Origin: Eriocheir sinensis
Taxonomy: Eukaryota; Arthropoda; Malacostraca; Decapoda; Varunidae
Length of the DNA stretch: 64,000 nucleotides
Direction of reading: 5' to 3'
Assembly (NCBI RefSeq): GCF_024679095.1
Contig: NW_026111675.1
Span: 239,501 to 303,500, forward strand
Part shown: piece after piece, positions 31,084 to 46,490 of the stretch
Numbering within the stretch: position 1 is the stretch's first letter
Layout of the letters: every line of letters begins with the position of its first letter
Translations under genes and position numbers: made by a program
The notes under the pieces: generated by a model
What the model was told of the DNA's origin: nothing
The model's input: only the letters and a program-made list of their open reading frames with translations
The model's database searches: none

Positions 31084-33815
31084 GAGTAAATTTCTATGAA
31101 AATATATATTCAAAATACATATAAAATTATGTAAATAAGTCTAAAATATATATATCAAATACACCTAAAATAATGAAAACTCGTATCAAAATAAATAAAC
31201 AAAATTCCGATAAAAGAACGTATATTTGTAGGAAAATAAATATACAAAATTCACATAAAATTACGAAAATCTGAATAAAAATATATACTAAAATACACAA
31301 AATTAATTTCAATTTGTATGAAAATAGATATACATAATACACATATAATTAGTTAAATTTGTATTTAAATACATGTACAAAATACACATAAAATAATGTA
31401 AATTTGTATAAAATGAAAGCAGATTCACATAAAATAACGTTCATTTGTATGAAATATATATACAAAATATACATAGAATAATGTAAAATCGTATCAAAAT
31501 AAATACACAGAATATCAATAAAATAAAGTAAATTTGTATGAAAATAAAGATGCAAAATACCCATAAAATAAAGCATTTTTTTATGAAAATACATATACAA
31601 AAATACACATAGAATAATTAAATTTGTATTAAAATTAATATACAAAATGCACGTACAATAAGGTAAATTTATATTGAAAAAATATGCAAAATGCACATAA
31701 AACAATGTATATTTGTTTCAAAATATATATACGAATACACATAAAATAACGTATATTTCTATAGAAATATATATACAAAATACACATGAAATGACGTAAA
31801 TACGTATAAAAATATATATACACAATACACATTAAATAATGTAAATTCGCATGAAAATAAACAAACAAAATATTAATAAAAGAATGTGTATTTGTATGAA
31901 AATAGATATACAAAATACACATAAAATATTGTAAATTTGTATAAAACTCTATACAAAAATACACAAAAATAATTTAAATTTGTATAAAATATATATACAA
32001 AATACACATGAAATTAGGTAAATTTCTATTGAAATACATATACAAAATACACATAAAATAATGTAAATTTGAATAAAAATATATAAGCAAATACACTTAA
32101 AATAACGAAAATTTGTATGAAATATATATAGAAAATAAACATTAAATAATGTAAATATGTATAAAAAAAATACATACAAAACACAAATAGAATAATGTAA
32201 AATAGTATCAAAATAAATACACAGAATATTAATAAAATAATGTAAATTTGTATGAAAATAAAGATGCAAAATACCCATAAAACAACGCATTTTCTTTGAA
32301 AATATATATACCAAAATGCACATAAAATATTTAAATTTGTATTACAATAAATATACAAAATGCACATACAATAAGGTAAATTTGTATTGAAATAGATATG
32401 CAAAATACATATAAAACAATGTAAATTTGTTTCAAAATATACATACGAACACACATAAAATAACGTAGATTTCTATAAAATATATATACAAAATACACAT
32501 AAAATGAAGTAAATACGTAAAAGAAAATGTATACAAAATACACATAAAATAATGTAAATTCGTATCAAAATAAATAAACTAAATGCCAATAAAAGAATGT
32601 TTACCTGTATAAATATAAATATACAAAATACACATAAAATAACGTAAAATTGTATAAAACTATATACAAAAATAAACAAAAATAATTAAATTTGTATGAA
32701 AATAGATATACAAAAGACACATAAAATAAGCTAAATTTGAATTGAAATAAATATAGAAAATACATAAAATAATGTAAATTTGTATCAAAATATATATTCA
32801 AATGCACATATAATAACGTAAATTTGTATAGAAATATATAAACAAAATTCACATTAAATAATGTAAATACGTATAAAAGATATGTACGTAATGTAAAAAT
32901 TTATAAAATTAAAGATGCAAAATACCCATAAAATATCTCATATTTAAAAAAAATATATATACAAAAATACACATAAAATAATTAAATTTGTATTAAAATA
33001 AATATACAAAATACACATACAATAAGGTAGATTTTTATTGAAATAGATATGCAAAAAACACATAAAATAATGAATTTTTTTATCAAAATATATACGAATA
33101 CACAATAAAATTACGTAAATTTCTATGAAAATATATATACAAAATACACATAAAATAATGTAAATACATAGAAAAATATATATACAAAATACACATAAAA
33201 TAATTTAAATTCTTATGAAAATAAATAAACAAAATTTCCTTTAAAAGAATGTATATGTGTAGGAAAATATATATACAAAATACAAATAAAAAAATTTTTT
33301 TTGTAAAAATAATAAAAAAAATACACAAAAATAATTTAAATCTGTTTGAAAATAGATATGCAAAATACAAATGAAATTAGGCAAATTTTTATTGAAATAC
33401 ATACAAAATACACATAAAATAATGTAAATTTGTATGAAAATATATAAACAAATACCCATAAGACTACGTAAATTTCCATAAAATATATGTACAAAATATA
33501 CATTAAACAATGTAAATATGTCTAAAATATATATACAAAATACACAGAATAACGTAAAATCGTATCAAAATAAATAAACAGACAATCAATAAAATAGTGT
33601 AAATTTGTATGAAAATAAAGATGCAAAATACCCATATAATAACGCATATTTGTTTAAAATATATATACAAAATACACATAAAATAATTAAATTTGCATCA
33701 AAATAAATATACAAAAGGCACATACAATAAAGAAAATTTGTATTGAAATAGATATGAAATACACATAAATAATGTAAATTTGTATCAAAATATATATACG
33801 AATACACATAAAATT
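31084..33815 (-). repeat. 2.7 kb super-repeat, copy 2 (2732 bp)
   Basis: Nearly identical to copy 3: long stretches, for example 32026-32454 versus 34757-35185, translate to the same residues throughout. Private changes include an indel in the A/T-rich run near 33290-33310 and loss of TAT in the monomer near 33400. Confidence 0.93.
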
Positions 33816-36551
33816 GAGTAAATTTCTATGAAAATATATATTCAAAATACATATAAAATTATGTAAATAAGTATAAAAATATATATATCAAATACACCTA
33901 AAATAATGAAAACTCGTATCAAAATAAATAAACAAAATTCCGATAAAAGAACGTATATTTGTAGGAAAATAAATATACAAAATTCACATAAAATTACGAA
34001 AATCTGAATAAAAATATATACTAAAATACACAAAATTAATTTCAATTTGTATGAAAATAGATATACATAATACACATATAATTAGTTAAATTTGTATTTA
34101 AATACATGTACAAAATACATAAAATAATGTAAATTTGTATAAATGAAAGCAAATTCACATAAAATAACGTTCATTTGTATGAAATATATATACAAAATAT
34201 ACATAGAATAATGTAAAATCGTATCAAAATAAATACACAGAATATCAATAAAATAAAGTAAATTTGTATGAAAATAAAGATGCAAAATACCCATAAAATA
34301 AAGCATTTTTTTATGAAAATACATATACAAAAATACACATAGAATAATTAAATTTGTATTAAAATTAATATACAAAATGCACGTACAATAAGGTAAATTT
34401 ATATTGAAAAAATATGCAAAATGCACATAAAACAATGTATATTTGTTTCAAAATATATATACGAATACACATAAAATAACGTATATTTCTATAGAAATAT
34501 ATATACAAAATACACATGAAATGACGTAAATACGTATAAAAATATATATACACAATACACATTAAATAATGTAAATTCGCATGAAAATAAACAAACAAAA
34601 TATTAATAAAAGAATGTGTATTTGTATGAAAATAGATATACAAAATACACATAAAATATTGTAAATTTGTATAAAACTCTATACAAAAATACACAAAAAA
34701 TAATTTAAATTTGTATAAAATATATATACAAAATACACATGAAATTAGGTAAATTTCTATTGAAATACATATACAAAATACACATAAAATAATGTAAATT
34801 TGAATAAAAATATATAAGCAAATACACTTAAAATAACGAAAATTTGTATGAAATATATATAGAAAATAAACATTAAATAATGTAAATATGTATAAAAAAA
34901 ATACATACAAAACACAAATAGAATAATGTAAAATAGTATCAAAATAAATACACAGAATATTAATAAAATAATGTAAATTTGTATGAAAATAAAGATGCAA
35001 AATACCCATAAAACAACGCATTTTCTTTGAAAATATATATACCAAAATGCACATAAAATATTTAAATTTGTATTACAATAAATATACAAAATGCACATAC
35101 AATAAGGTAAATTTGTATTGAAATAGATATGCAAAATACATATAAAACAATGTAAATTTGTTTCAAAATATACATACGAACACACATAAAATAACGTAGA
35201 TTTCTATAAAATATATATACAAAATACACATAAAATGAAGTAAATACGTAAAAGAAAATGTATACAAAATACACATAAAATAATGTAAATTCGTATCAAA
35301 ATAAATAAACTAAATGCCAATAAAAGAATGTTTACCTGTATAAATATAAATATACAAAATACACATAAAATAACGTAAAATTGTATAAAACTATATACAA
35401 AAATAAACAAAAATAATTAAATTTGTATGAAAATAGATATACAAAAGACACATAAAATAAGCTAAATTTGAATTGAAATAAATATAGAAAATACATAAAA
35501 TAATGTAAATTTGTATCAAAATATATATTCAAATACACATATAATAACGTAAATTTGTATAGAAATATATAAACAAAATTCACATTAAATAATGTAAATA
35601 CGTATAAAAGATATGTACGTAATGTAAAAATTTATAAAATTAAAGATGCAAAATACCCATAAAATATCTCATATTTAAAAAAATATATATACAAAAATAC
35701 ACATAAAATAATTAAATTTGTATTAAAATAAATATACAAAATACACATACAATAAGGTACATTTTTATTGAAATAGATATGCAAAAAACACATAAAATAA
35801 TGAAATTTTTTATCAAAATATATACGAATACACACAATAAAATTACGTAAATTTCTATGAAAATATATATACAAAATACACATAAAATAATGTAAATACA
35901 TAGAAAAATATATATACAAAATACACATAAAATAATGTAAATTTGTATCAAAATAAATAAACAAAATTTCCTCTAAAAGAATGTATATGTGTAGGAAAAT
36001 ATATATACAAAATACAAATAAAAAAAAATTGTATAAAAATAATAAAAAAATACACAAAAATAATTTAAATTTGTTTGAAAATAGATATGCAAAATACAAA
36101 TGAAATTAGGCAAATTTTTATTGAAATACATATACAAAATACACATAAAATAATGTAAATTTGTATGAAAATATATAAACAAATACCCATAAGACTACGT
36201 AAATTTCCATAAAATATATGTACAAAATATACATTAAACAATGTAAATATGTCTAAAAATATATATACAAAATACACAGAATAACGTAAAATCGTATCAA
36301 AATAAATAAACAGACAATCAATAAAATAGTGTAAATTTGTATGAAAATAAAGATGCAAAATACCCATATAATAACGCATATTTGTTTAAAAATATATATA
36401 CAAAAATACACATAAAATAATTAAATTTGCATCAAAATAAATATACAAAAGGCACATACAATAAAGAAAATTTGTATTGAAATAGATATGCGAAATACAC
36501 ATAAATAATGTAAATTTGTATCAAAATATATATACGAATACACATAAAATT
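33816..36551 (-). repeat. 2.7 kb super-repeat, copy 3 (2736 bp)
   Basis: Same four-subunit order as copies 1 and 2. A two-base loss near 34116 (AAAATACATAAAATAATG instead of ...ACACATAAAAT) and another near 34140 distinguish it. The high identity to copy 2 implies recent unequal exchange or homogenisation. Confidence 0.93.
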
Positions 36552-37415
36552 GAGTAAATTTCTATGAAAATATATATTCAAAATACATATAAAATTATGT
36601 AAATAAGTATAAAAATATATATATCAAATACACCTAAAATAATGAAAACTCGTATCAAAATAAATAAACAAAATTCCGATAAAAGAACGTATATTTGTAG
36701 GAAAATAAATATACAAAATTCACATAAAATTACGAAAATCTGAATAAAAATATATACTAAAATACACAAAATTAATTTCAATTTGTATGAAAATAGATAT
36801 ACATAATACACATATAATTAGTTAAATTTGTATTTAAATACATGTACAAAATACACATAAAATAATGTAAATTTGTATAAAATGAAAGCAGATTCACATA
36901 AAATAACGTTCATTTGTATGAAATATATATACAAAATATACATAGAATAATGTAAAATCGTATCAAAATAAATACACAGAATATCAATAAAATAAAGTAA
37001 ATTTGTATGAAAATAAAGATGCAAAATACCCATAAAATAAAGCATTTTTTTATGAAAATACATATACAAAAATACACATAGAATAATTAAATTTGTATTA
37101 AAATTAATATACAAAATGCACGTACAATAAGGTAAATTTATATTGAAAAAATATGCAAAATGCACATAAAACAATGTATATTTGTTTCAAAATATATATA
37201 CGAATACACATAAAATAACATATATTTCTATAGAAATATATATACAAAATACACATGAAATGACGTAAATACGTATAAAAATATATATACACAATACACA
37301 TTAAATAATGTGAATTCGCGTCAAAATAAATAAACAAAATATCAATAAAAAATGTGTATTTGTATGAAAATAGATATACAAAATACACATAAAATATTTT
37401 AAATTTATATAAAAC
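36552..37415 (-). repeat. 2.7 kb super-repeat, partial copy 4 (~0.86 kb)
   Basis: Follows the start of the unit for about 860 bp and then breaks at ATAAAACTCTTTTTATAAA near 37410, where it joins a different part of the repeat order. This marks the edge of the homogenised zone. Confidence 0.9.
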
Positions 37416-38858
37416 TCTTTTTATAAAAATATATATACCAAAATAATAAAAAAATTAAATTTGTATTACAATAAATATACAAAATGCACATACAATAAGG
37501 TAGATTTATATTGAAATAGATATGCTAAATACATATAAAACAATGTAAATTTGCTTCAAAATATATATTCCAATACACATAAAATAACGTAGATTACTAT
37601 AAAAATATATATACAAAATACACATTAAATGAAGTAAATACGTATAAGAAAATGTATACAAAGTACACATAAAATAATTAAGTTTGTATTAAAATAAATA
37701 TACAAAATACACATACAATAAGGTAAATCTATATTGAAATAGATATGCAAAATAAACATAAAATAATGTAAATTTGTATCAAATCATATACGAATACACA
37801 CAATAAAATAACGTAAATTTTTATGAAAATATATATAAAAAATACACATAAAATAATGTAAATACGTAGAAAAATATATATACAAAATACATAAAATTAT
37901 GTAAATTTTATGGAAATAAATAAACAAATTCCACTAAAGAATGTATATTTGTAGGAAAATATAAATACAAAATACAAATAAAAATAACTAAAATTTGTAT
38001 AAAAATATATAAAAAATACATAAAAATAATTTAAATTTTTTTGAAAATAGATATGCAAAATACACATAAAATTAGGCAAATCTGTATTGAAATACATATA
38101 CAAATTACACATAAAATATTGTAAATTTGTATGAAAATATATAAACAAATACACTTAAAATAGCGTAAATTTATATAAAATATATTTACAAAATATACAT
38201 TAGATAATGTAAATGTGTATAAAATATATAAACAAAATACACATAGAATAATGTAAAATCGTATCAAAATAAATAAACAGAATATCAATAAAATAATGTA
38301 AATTTGTATGAAAATAAAGATGCAAAATACCCAAATAATAACGCATATTTTTACAAAAATACACATAAGATAATTAAATTTGTATTAAAATAAATATACA
38401 AAATACACATACAATATGATAAATTTGTATTGAAATAGATATGCAAAATAAACATAAATATTGTAAATTTGTATCAAAATATATATACGAATACCCATAA
38501 AATAGAGTAAATTTCTATGAAAATATATATTCAAAACACAAATAAAATTATATAAATAAGTATAAAAATATACATATCAAATACACCTAAAATAATGTAA
38601 ATTCGTATAAAAATAAATAAACAAAATTACGATAAAAGATGCAATATACACATTAAATAATGTAAATATGTATAAAAAAATATATATACAAAAAACAAAT
38701 AGAATAATGTGAAATCGTATCAAAATAAATACACCGAATATTAATAAAATAATGCAAATTTGTATGAAAATAAAGATGCAAAATTCCCATCAAATAGCGC
38801 ATTTCTTATAAAAATATATACCAAAATACACATAAAATATTTAAATTTGTATTTTATT

Positions 38859-41645
38859 GTGTGTATTCGTATATGTTTTGATACAAATTTACATTATTTT
38901 ATGTTTATTTTGCATATCTATTTCAATATAGATTTACCTTATTGTATGAGTATTTTGTATATTTATTTTAATACAAATTTAATTATTTTATGTGTACTTT
39001 GTATACATTTTCTTATACGTATTTACTTCATTTAATGTGTATTTTATATATATATTTTTATAGTAATCTACGTTATTTTATGTGTATTGGTATATATATT
39101 TTGAAGCAAATTTAGATTGTTTTATATGTATTTAGCATATATATTCAATATAAATCTACCTTATTGTATGTGCATTTTGTATATTTATTGTAATACAAAT
39201 TTAAAATTTTTATTATTTTGGTATATATATTTTTATAAAAAGAGTTTTATATAAATTTAAAATATTTTATGTGTATTTTGTATATCTATTTTCATACAAA
39301 TACACATTTTTTATTGATATTTTGTATTTTTATTTTGACGCGAATTCACATTATTTAATGTGTATTGTGTATATATTTTATACGTATTTACGTCATTTCA
39401 TGTGTATTTTGTATATATATTCATAGAAATATATATTATTTATGTGTATTCGTATATATATTTTGAAACAAATATACATTGTTTTATGTGCATTTTGCAT
39501 ATTTTTCAATATAAATTTACCTTATTGTGCATTTTGTATATTAATTTTAATACAAATTTAATTATTCTATGTGTATTTTTGTATGTATTTTCATAAAAAA
39601 TGCTTTATTTTATGGGTATTTTGCATCTTTATTTTCATACAAATTTACCTTATTTTATTGATATTCTGTATTTATTTTGATACAATTTTACATTATTCTA
39701 TGTATATTTTCTATATATATTTCACACAAATGAACGTTATTTCATGTGAATTTGTTTTCATTTCATACAAATTTACATTATTTTATGTGTATTTTGTACA
39801 TGCATTTAAATACAAATTTAACTAATTATATGTGTATTATGTATATCTATTTTCATACAAATTGAAATTAATTTTGTGTATTTTAGTATATATTTTTATT
39901 CAAATTTTCGTAATTTTATATGAATTTTGTATATTTATTTTCCTACAAATATACGTTCTTTTATCGGAATTTTGTTTATTTATTTTGATACGAATTTTCA
40001 TTATTTTAGGTGTATTTGATATATATATTTTTATACTTATTTACTTAATTTTATATGTGTTTTGAATATATATTTTCATAGAAATTTACTCTATTTTATG
40101 TGTATTCGTATATATATTTTGATACAAATTTACATTATTTATGTGTATTTCGCATATCTATTTCAATACAAATTTTCTTTATTGTATGTGCCTTTTGTAT
40201 ATTTATTTTTAAACAAATATGCTTTATTATATGGGTATTTTGCATCTTTATTTTCATACAAATTTACACTATTTTATTGACTGTCTGTTTATTTATTTTG
40301 ATACGATTTTACGTTATTCTGTGTATTTTGTATATATATTTTTAGACATATTTACATTATTTAATGTATATTTGTACATATATTTTATGAAAATTTACGT
40401 TATCTTATGTATTTGTTTATATATTTTCATTCAAATTTACATTATTTTATGTGTATTTGTATATGTATTTCAATAAAAATTACTAATTTCATTTGTATTT
40501 TGGATATCTATTTTCAAACAAATTTAAATTATTTTGTGTATTTTTATTGTTTATATATTTTTTTTTTGTATTATATATATTATTTTATACATATTATATT
40601 TATGTATTTGTTATATTTATTTTGATACGAATTTACATTATTTTATGTGTATTTTGTATATATATTTTTCCAAATACAAATTTAATTATTTTATGTGTAT
40701 TTTTGTATGTATTTTTTTTTTTAAATATGTGTTATTTTATGGGTATTATGCATCATTATTTTTATAAATTTTTACATTACTTACATATTTTTTATACGTA
40801 TTTACATTATTTAATGTTTATTTTATTTATATATTGTTATACAAATTTACGTTATTATATGTGTATTTGAATAAATATTTTGATACAAATTTACATTATT
40901 TTATGCATTTTGTATATTTATTTCAATTCAAATTTAGTTTAATTTATGTGTCTTTTGTATATATATTTTCATACAAATTTAATTATTTTTGTTTATTTAT
41001 GTATAGTTTTAAACAATTTTACGTTATTTTATGTGTATTTTGTATATTTATATTTATACAAATACCCATTATTTTATTGGCATTTAGTTTATTTATTTTG
41101 ATACGAGTTTACATTATTTTATGTGTATTTTGTATAAATTTTTTTATACGTATTTACTTCATTTTATGTGTATTTTGTATATATTTTATAGAAATGTACG
41201 TTATTTTATGTATTCGTATATATATTTTGAAACAAATTTACATTATTTTATATGTATTTTGCATATCTATTTCAATACAAATTTACCTTATTGTATGTGC
41301 ATTTTTTATATTTATTTTAATAAAAATTTAAATATTTTATTTTTATTTTTTTATATATATTTTAATAAAAAATTAGATTATTTATGTGTATTTTGCATCT
41401 TTATTTTCATACAAATTTACATTATTTTATTAATATTCTGTGTATTTATTTTGATACTATTTTACATTATTCTATTTGTGTTTTGTATATATTTTTTTAT
41501 ACATATTTACATTATTTAATGTGTATTTTCTATATATATTTCATACAAATTTTCGTTATTTTAGTGTATTTGTTTATATTTTTACAAATTTACATTATTT
41601 TATGTGTATTTTGTATATGTAATTAACAGAAATTTACCGATAATT
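38859..41645 (+). repeat. Satellite block, + orientation, with many small deletions
   Basis: Marker monomers near 39605, 40215, 40740 and 41380. 39360-40320 is the inverted counterpart of the first third of the 2.7 kb unit plus its preceding monomers. Single-base losses (for example TTATTTATGTGTATTCG for TTATTTTATG...) are common. At 40550-40620 the period is lost in a T/A-only patch. Confidence 0.87.
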
Positions 41646-41690
41646 TAATGTGTATTTTGAATGATATATATAGAAATTTTATACGTAAAT
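41646..41690. other. Disordered + to - transition
   Basis: AATTTAATGTGTATTTTGAA is followed by TGATATATATAGAAATTTT and then A-rich monomers. No known switch-point sequence is recognisable; the edge is blurred by small changes. Confidence 0.6.
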
Positions 41691-42235
41691 ACAAATAAAT
41701 ATATACACACATAAAATGATTTGAATTTGAAAAGAAAATAGATATAAAATAAACTTAAAATAAGGCAAATTTATAATGAAATATATATACAAAATACACA
41801 TAAAATAACGTAGATTTGTTTCAAAATATATATAAGAATACACATAAAATAACGTAGATTTCTATAGAAATATATATATACAAAATACACATGAAATGTT
41901 GTAAATACGTATAAAAATATATATACAAAATACACATTAAATAACGTAAATTTGTATAAAACTATATTTAAAAATACACAAACATAAGTTAAATTTGTAT
42001 GAAAATAAATATACAAAATACACATAAAATTAGGTAAATTTGTAAAGAAATACATATACAAAATACATAAAATAATGTAAATTTGAATGAAAAATATATA
42101 AACAAATACACTTAAATTAACATAAATTTGTATAAAATATATATCAAAAATACTCATTAAATAATGTAAATATGTATAAAAAATATATATACAAAACACA
42201 AATAGAATAATGTAAAATCGTATTAAAATAAATAC

Positions 42236-42275
42236 ACAGAATGTAAATTCAAATGTAATTTCAAATGTAAGTTCA
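42236..42275. repeat. Short 12-bp tandem repeat
   Basis: Three imperfect copies of a GTAATTTCAAAT-like unit (ATGTAAATTCAA, ATGTAATTTCAA, ATGTAAGTTCAA). This is a different period from the host monomer and was probably made by slippage of the TGTAAATT part of one monomer. Confidence 0.8.
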
Positions 42276-43141
42276 AAATACATATTAAATAATGTAAATT
42301 TGCCTCAAAATATATATACGAATACACATAAAACAACGTAGATTTCTATAAAAATACATATACAAAATACACATAAAATTAAGTAAATACGTATAAAAAA
42401 ATGTATACAAAATACACATAAAATAATGTAAATTCGTATAAATGTAAATAAACAATATACCAATAAAAGAATGTGTATTTGTATAAATATAAATATACAA
42501 AATGCACATAAAATAAGGTAAATTTATATAAAACTATATACATAAAATAACGCAAATTTCTATAAAAATATATGTACAAAAATGAGCATTAGATAAATTT
42601 GCATAAAATATATATACAAAACACACATTAGATAATGTAAATGAGTGTAAAAATATGTATACAAAATACCTATGAAATAATCTAAATTCGTATCGAATTA
42701 AATTAAGAAATACCAATAAAATAATGTAATTTTGATGAAAATATATATACAAAATAAATATGAAATAACATAAATACAAATACAAATATACACATAAAAT
42801 AATTTAAATTGAATGAAATAAATATTCAAATAAACATAAAATAAGGTAAATTTGTAATGAAATACATGAAAAATACACTTAAAATAATATAGATTTGTAT
42901 GAAAATATATATACAAATACACATTAAATAACATGAATTTGTATAAAATTTGTATCAAAATATATATACACACAATAAAATAACGTAATTTTTTATGAAA
43001 ATATATACAAAATACATAAAATAATTTAAATACGTAGAAAATATATATACAAAAACTCATAAAATAATGTAAATATGTATGAAAATATATAAACAAATAC
43101 ATAAAATAATGTGAATTTGGATAAAATATATATACAAAATG

Positions 43142-43283
<142 letters not shown>

Positions 43284-43789
43284 AAATGAACATTAAATAA
43301 TGTAAATATATATATAAAAAATATATATACAAAAAACACATAAAATAATATTAAATCGTATCAAAATAAATAAAGAGAATATCAATAAAATAATGTAAAT
43401 TTGTATGAAAATAAAGATGCAAAATATCCATATAATAGCGCATATTTTGCATAAAATATATATACCAAATACACATAAAATAATTAAATTTGTATTAAAA
43501 TAAATATACAAAATGAACGTACAATAAAGTAAATTTGTATTGAAATAGATATGCAAAATACACATCAATAATGTAAATTTGTATCAAAATATATATAGGA
43601 ATAATAATAAAATAGAATAAATTTCAATGAAAATATACATACAAAATAGATATACAAAATACACATATAACTAGTTAAATTTGTATTTAAATACATGTAC
43701 AAAAAACACATAAAATAATGTAGATTTGTATAAATTGAAAACAAATACATTTTATATAAAATATATATACAAAATACACAAAGAAAAAT

Positions 43790-43870
43790 GAAAAATCGAA
43801 TCAAAAAAAAAACAAAAAACATCAAAAAAATACTGAAAATAAGTATCAAAAAAAAGATTCAAAATACCAA
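43790..43870. other. Degenerate A-rich patch
   Basis: Runs such as AATCAAAAAAAAAACAAAA and CATCAAAAAAATACTG keep only traces of the monomer. It is the least monomer-like stretch of the window apart from the (TA)n tracts. Confidence 0.7.
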
Positions 43871-44279
43871 TAAAATAAACATATTTTTATAACAATACAT
43901 ATACAAAAATAAACATCTATTAATCAAATTTTTATTAAATTTAATATAAATTATTCAAATACAATAATGTAATTTTTTATTTAAAAATATATTCAAATTA
44001 CACATAAAACAATGTAAATTTGTTTCAAAATATATATACGAATACACATAAATTAACATAGATTTCTATAGAAATACATATAGAAAATACACTTGAAATA
44101 ATGTAAATGCGTATAAAATATATATACAAAATACACATTAAATAATGTTAATTCGTGTCAAAATAGATAAACAAATATCATGAAAAGAATGTGTTTGTAT
44201 GAAAATAGATATACAAAATACACATAAAATAACCTAAATTTGTATAAAACTATTTACAAAAATACACAAAATAATTTAA

Positions 44280-45550
44280 ACTTGTATGAAAATAAATATA
44301 CAAAAAACATATAAAATTAGGTAAATTTGTATTGAAATACATATACAAAATACACATAAAATAATGTAAATTTGAATGAAAATATATAAACATACAGACT
44401 TAAAATAACGTAAATTTGTATCAAATATATATACAAAAAACACATTAAATAATGTAAATATATAAAAATATATACAAAACACAAATAAAATAATGTATAA
44501 TCGTATCAAAATAAATACAGAAAATATTAATAAAATAATGTAAAATTGTTTGAAAATTAAGATGCAAAATACCCATAAAATAACGCATTTTTTATAAAAA
44601 TATATATATACGAAAAAACACAAAATATTTGGTTTTCTATTAAAATAAATAGATATACAAAATACACATAAAATAAGCTAAATTTGAATTGAAATATATA
44701 TACAAAATACATAAAATAATGTAAATTTGTATCAAAATACTTATACAAACACATATAATAACGTAAATTTGTATAAAAATATATAAACAAAATACATTAT
44801 ATAATGTAAATACGTATAAAAAATGTACAAAATACAAATAATCATAATTCGTATGAAAATAAATAACAAAATACCAATAAAATAATGTAAATTTCTATGA
44901 GAAAACATATACAAAATAATACATAAATAACGCAAATATCAATAAAATATATATAATATATTTAAATATTTAAAACATTTAATGTATATTTTAGTATATA
45001 TATTTATCAAATTTACGTTATTTATATGTATTGTTTATATATTTTCATACAAATTTACATTATTTTATGTGAGTTTTGTATATGTATTTCAATACAAATT
45101 TGCCTAACTTTATGTGTATTTTGCATATCTATTTTGAAACAAATTTAAACTATTTTTGTGTATTTTTATATATTTTTTTAAACATATTTTAGCTATTTTA
45201 TTTGTTTTTTGTATATATATTTTCCTACAAATATACATTCTTTTATTGGAATTTTGTGTATTTAATTTTTTACGAGTTTACATTATTTTATGTGTATTTT
45301 GTATATATATTTTTCTACGTATTTAAATTATTTTATGTGTATTTTATATATACATTTTCATAAAAATTTACGTTATTTTATTGTGAGTATTCGTATATAT
45401 TTTGAAACAAATTTTATACAAATTTATGTTATTTTATGTGTATTTGTATATATATTTTCATACAAATTTATATTATTTTATGTGTATACATATATTATTA
45501 CAAATTTACCTTATTTTATGTTTATTTTGTATATATATTTCATTTAATAT
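44280..45550. repeat. Palindromic-layout higher-order unit, copy 1
   Basis: Left arm A-rich, switch point A at about 44932, right arm T-rich. The right arm is cut short near 45550 relative to the other copies. Confidence 0.75.
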
Positions 45551-46470
45551 AATCAAATTTAAATTTATTGTATATGCATTTTGTATATTATTTTAATACA
45601 AATTTAATTATTCTATGTATTTTTCTATATACTTTATATAAATATCCTTTATTTTATGGGTATTTTGCATCTTTATTTTGATACAAATTTACGTTATTTT
45701 ATTGATATTCTGCTCATTCATTTGATACGATTTGACATTGTTCTATGTATTTTGTATATATTTTTCATACAAATTTACGTTATTTTATGTATTTGTTTAT
45801 ATATTTTGACACAAATTTACAATATTTTATGGGTATTTTGTATATATATTTCAAAAGAAATTTACCTAGTTTTATGTGTATTTTGAATATCTATTTTCAT
45901 ACAAACTCAAATTGTTTTTATGTATTTTTCTATATATTTCAATACAAATTTTAGTTAGGTTATGTGTATTTTGTAAATCTATTTTCATTCAAATATATTT
46001 TATTTTATTTGTAATTTGTTGATTTATATTGATACGAATTTACATTATTTTATATGTACTTTGTATATATATTTTTATACGCATTTACATTATTTAATAT
46101 TTATTTTGAATATATAATTTATACAAATTCATGGTATTTTATGTGTATTTGTATATGTATTTTCATATAAATTTACATTATTTTATGTGTATTTTGTACA
46201 TATATTTCATAACAAATTTACCTTTTTTTATGTTTATTTTGTATGTGTATTTTGTACATTTATATTTATACTAATACACATTCTTTTATTGCTATTTTGT
46301 TTATTTATTTTGTTTCGAATTTACATTATATTATTTGTATTTTGTTTAAATTTTTTTATACGTATTTACTTTATTTTATGTATTTTGTATATATATTTTT
46401 ATAGAAATCTACGTTATTTTATGTGTATTCGTACATATATTTTGAAACAAATTTACATTGTTTTATATGT
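44965..46470 (+). repeat. Satellite block, + orientation, copy 1 of the palindromic unit's right arm (short)
   Basis: After switch point A it follows the same order as 48545, 52360 and 56646 up to about 45550, then continues with the 21870-22660 type of sequence (TCTGCTCATTCATTTGATAC near 45707). Ends at switch point E (TATATGTACAATAAGGTA). Confidence 0.85.
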
Positions 46471-46490
46471 ACAATAAGGTAGTTTTGTAT
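46450..46490. other. Orientation switch point E
   Basis: TTTATATGTACAATAAGG fuses T-rich to A-rich monomers through the palindrome TGTACA. The reverse complement is at 62400-62430. Confidence 0.85.

Larger units (their letters stand above)
28386..38858 (-). repeat. Longest single-orientation block, - orientation, ~10.5 kb
   Basis: Consists of the 2.7 kb super-repeat (28390-37415) followed by a more diverged tail (37416-38858) whose monomers are still A-rich but do not continue the super-repeat order. The tail contains a partial monomer fusion at 38636-38650 (GATAAAAGATGCAATATAC). It flips inside a monomer at TTTGTATTTTATTGTGTG near 38850. Confidence 0.92.

Noticed and set aside
28390..37415. 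CRISPR-like regular repeats
   Set aside because: There are no unique spacers: the sequence between any two repeated segments is itself repeat, and the array is in a low-complexity eukaryotic-type context.
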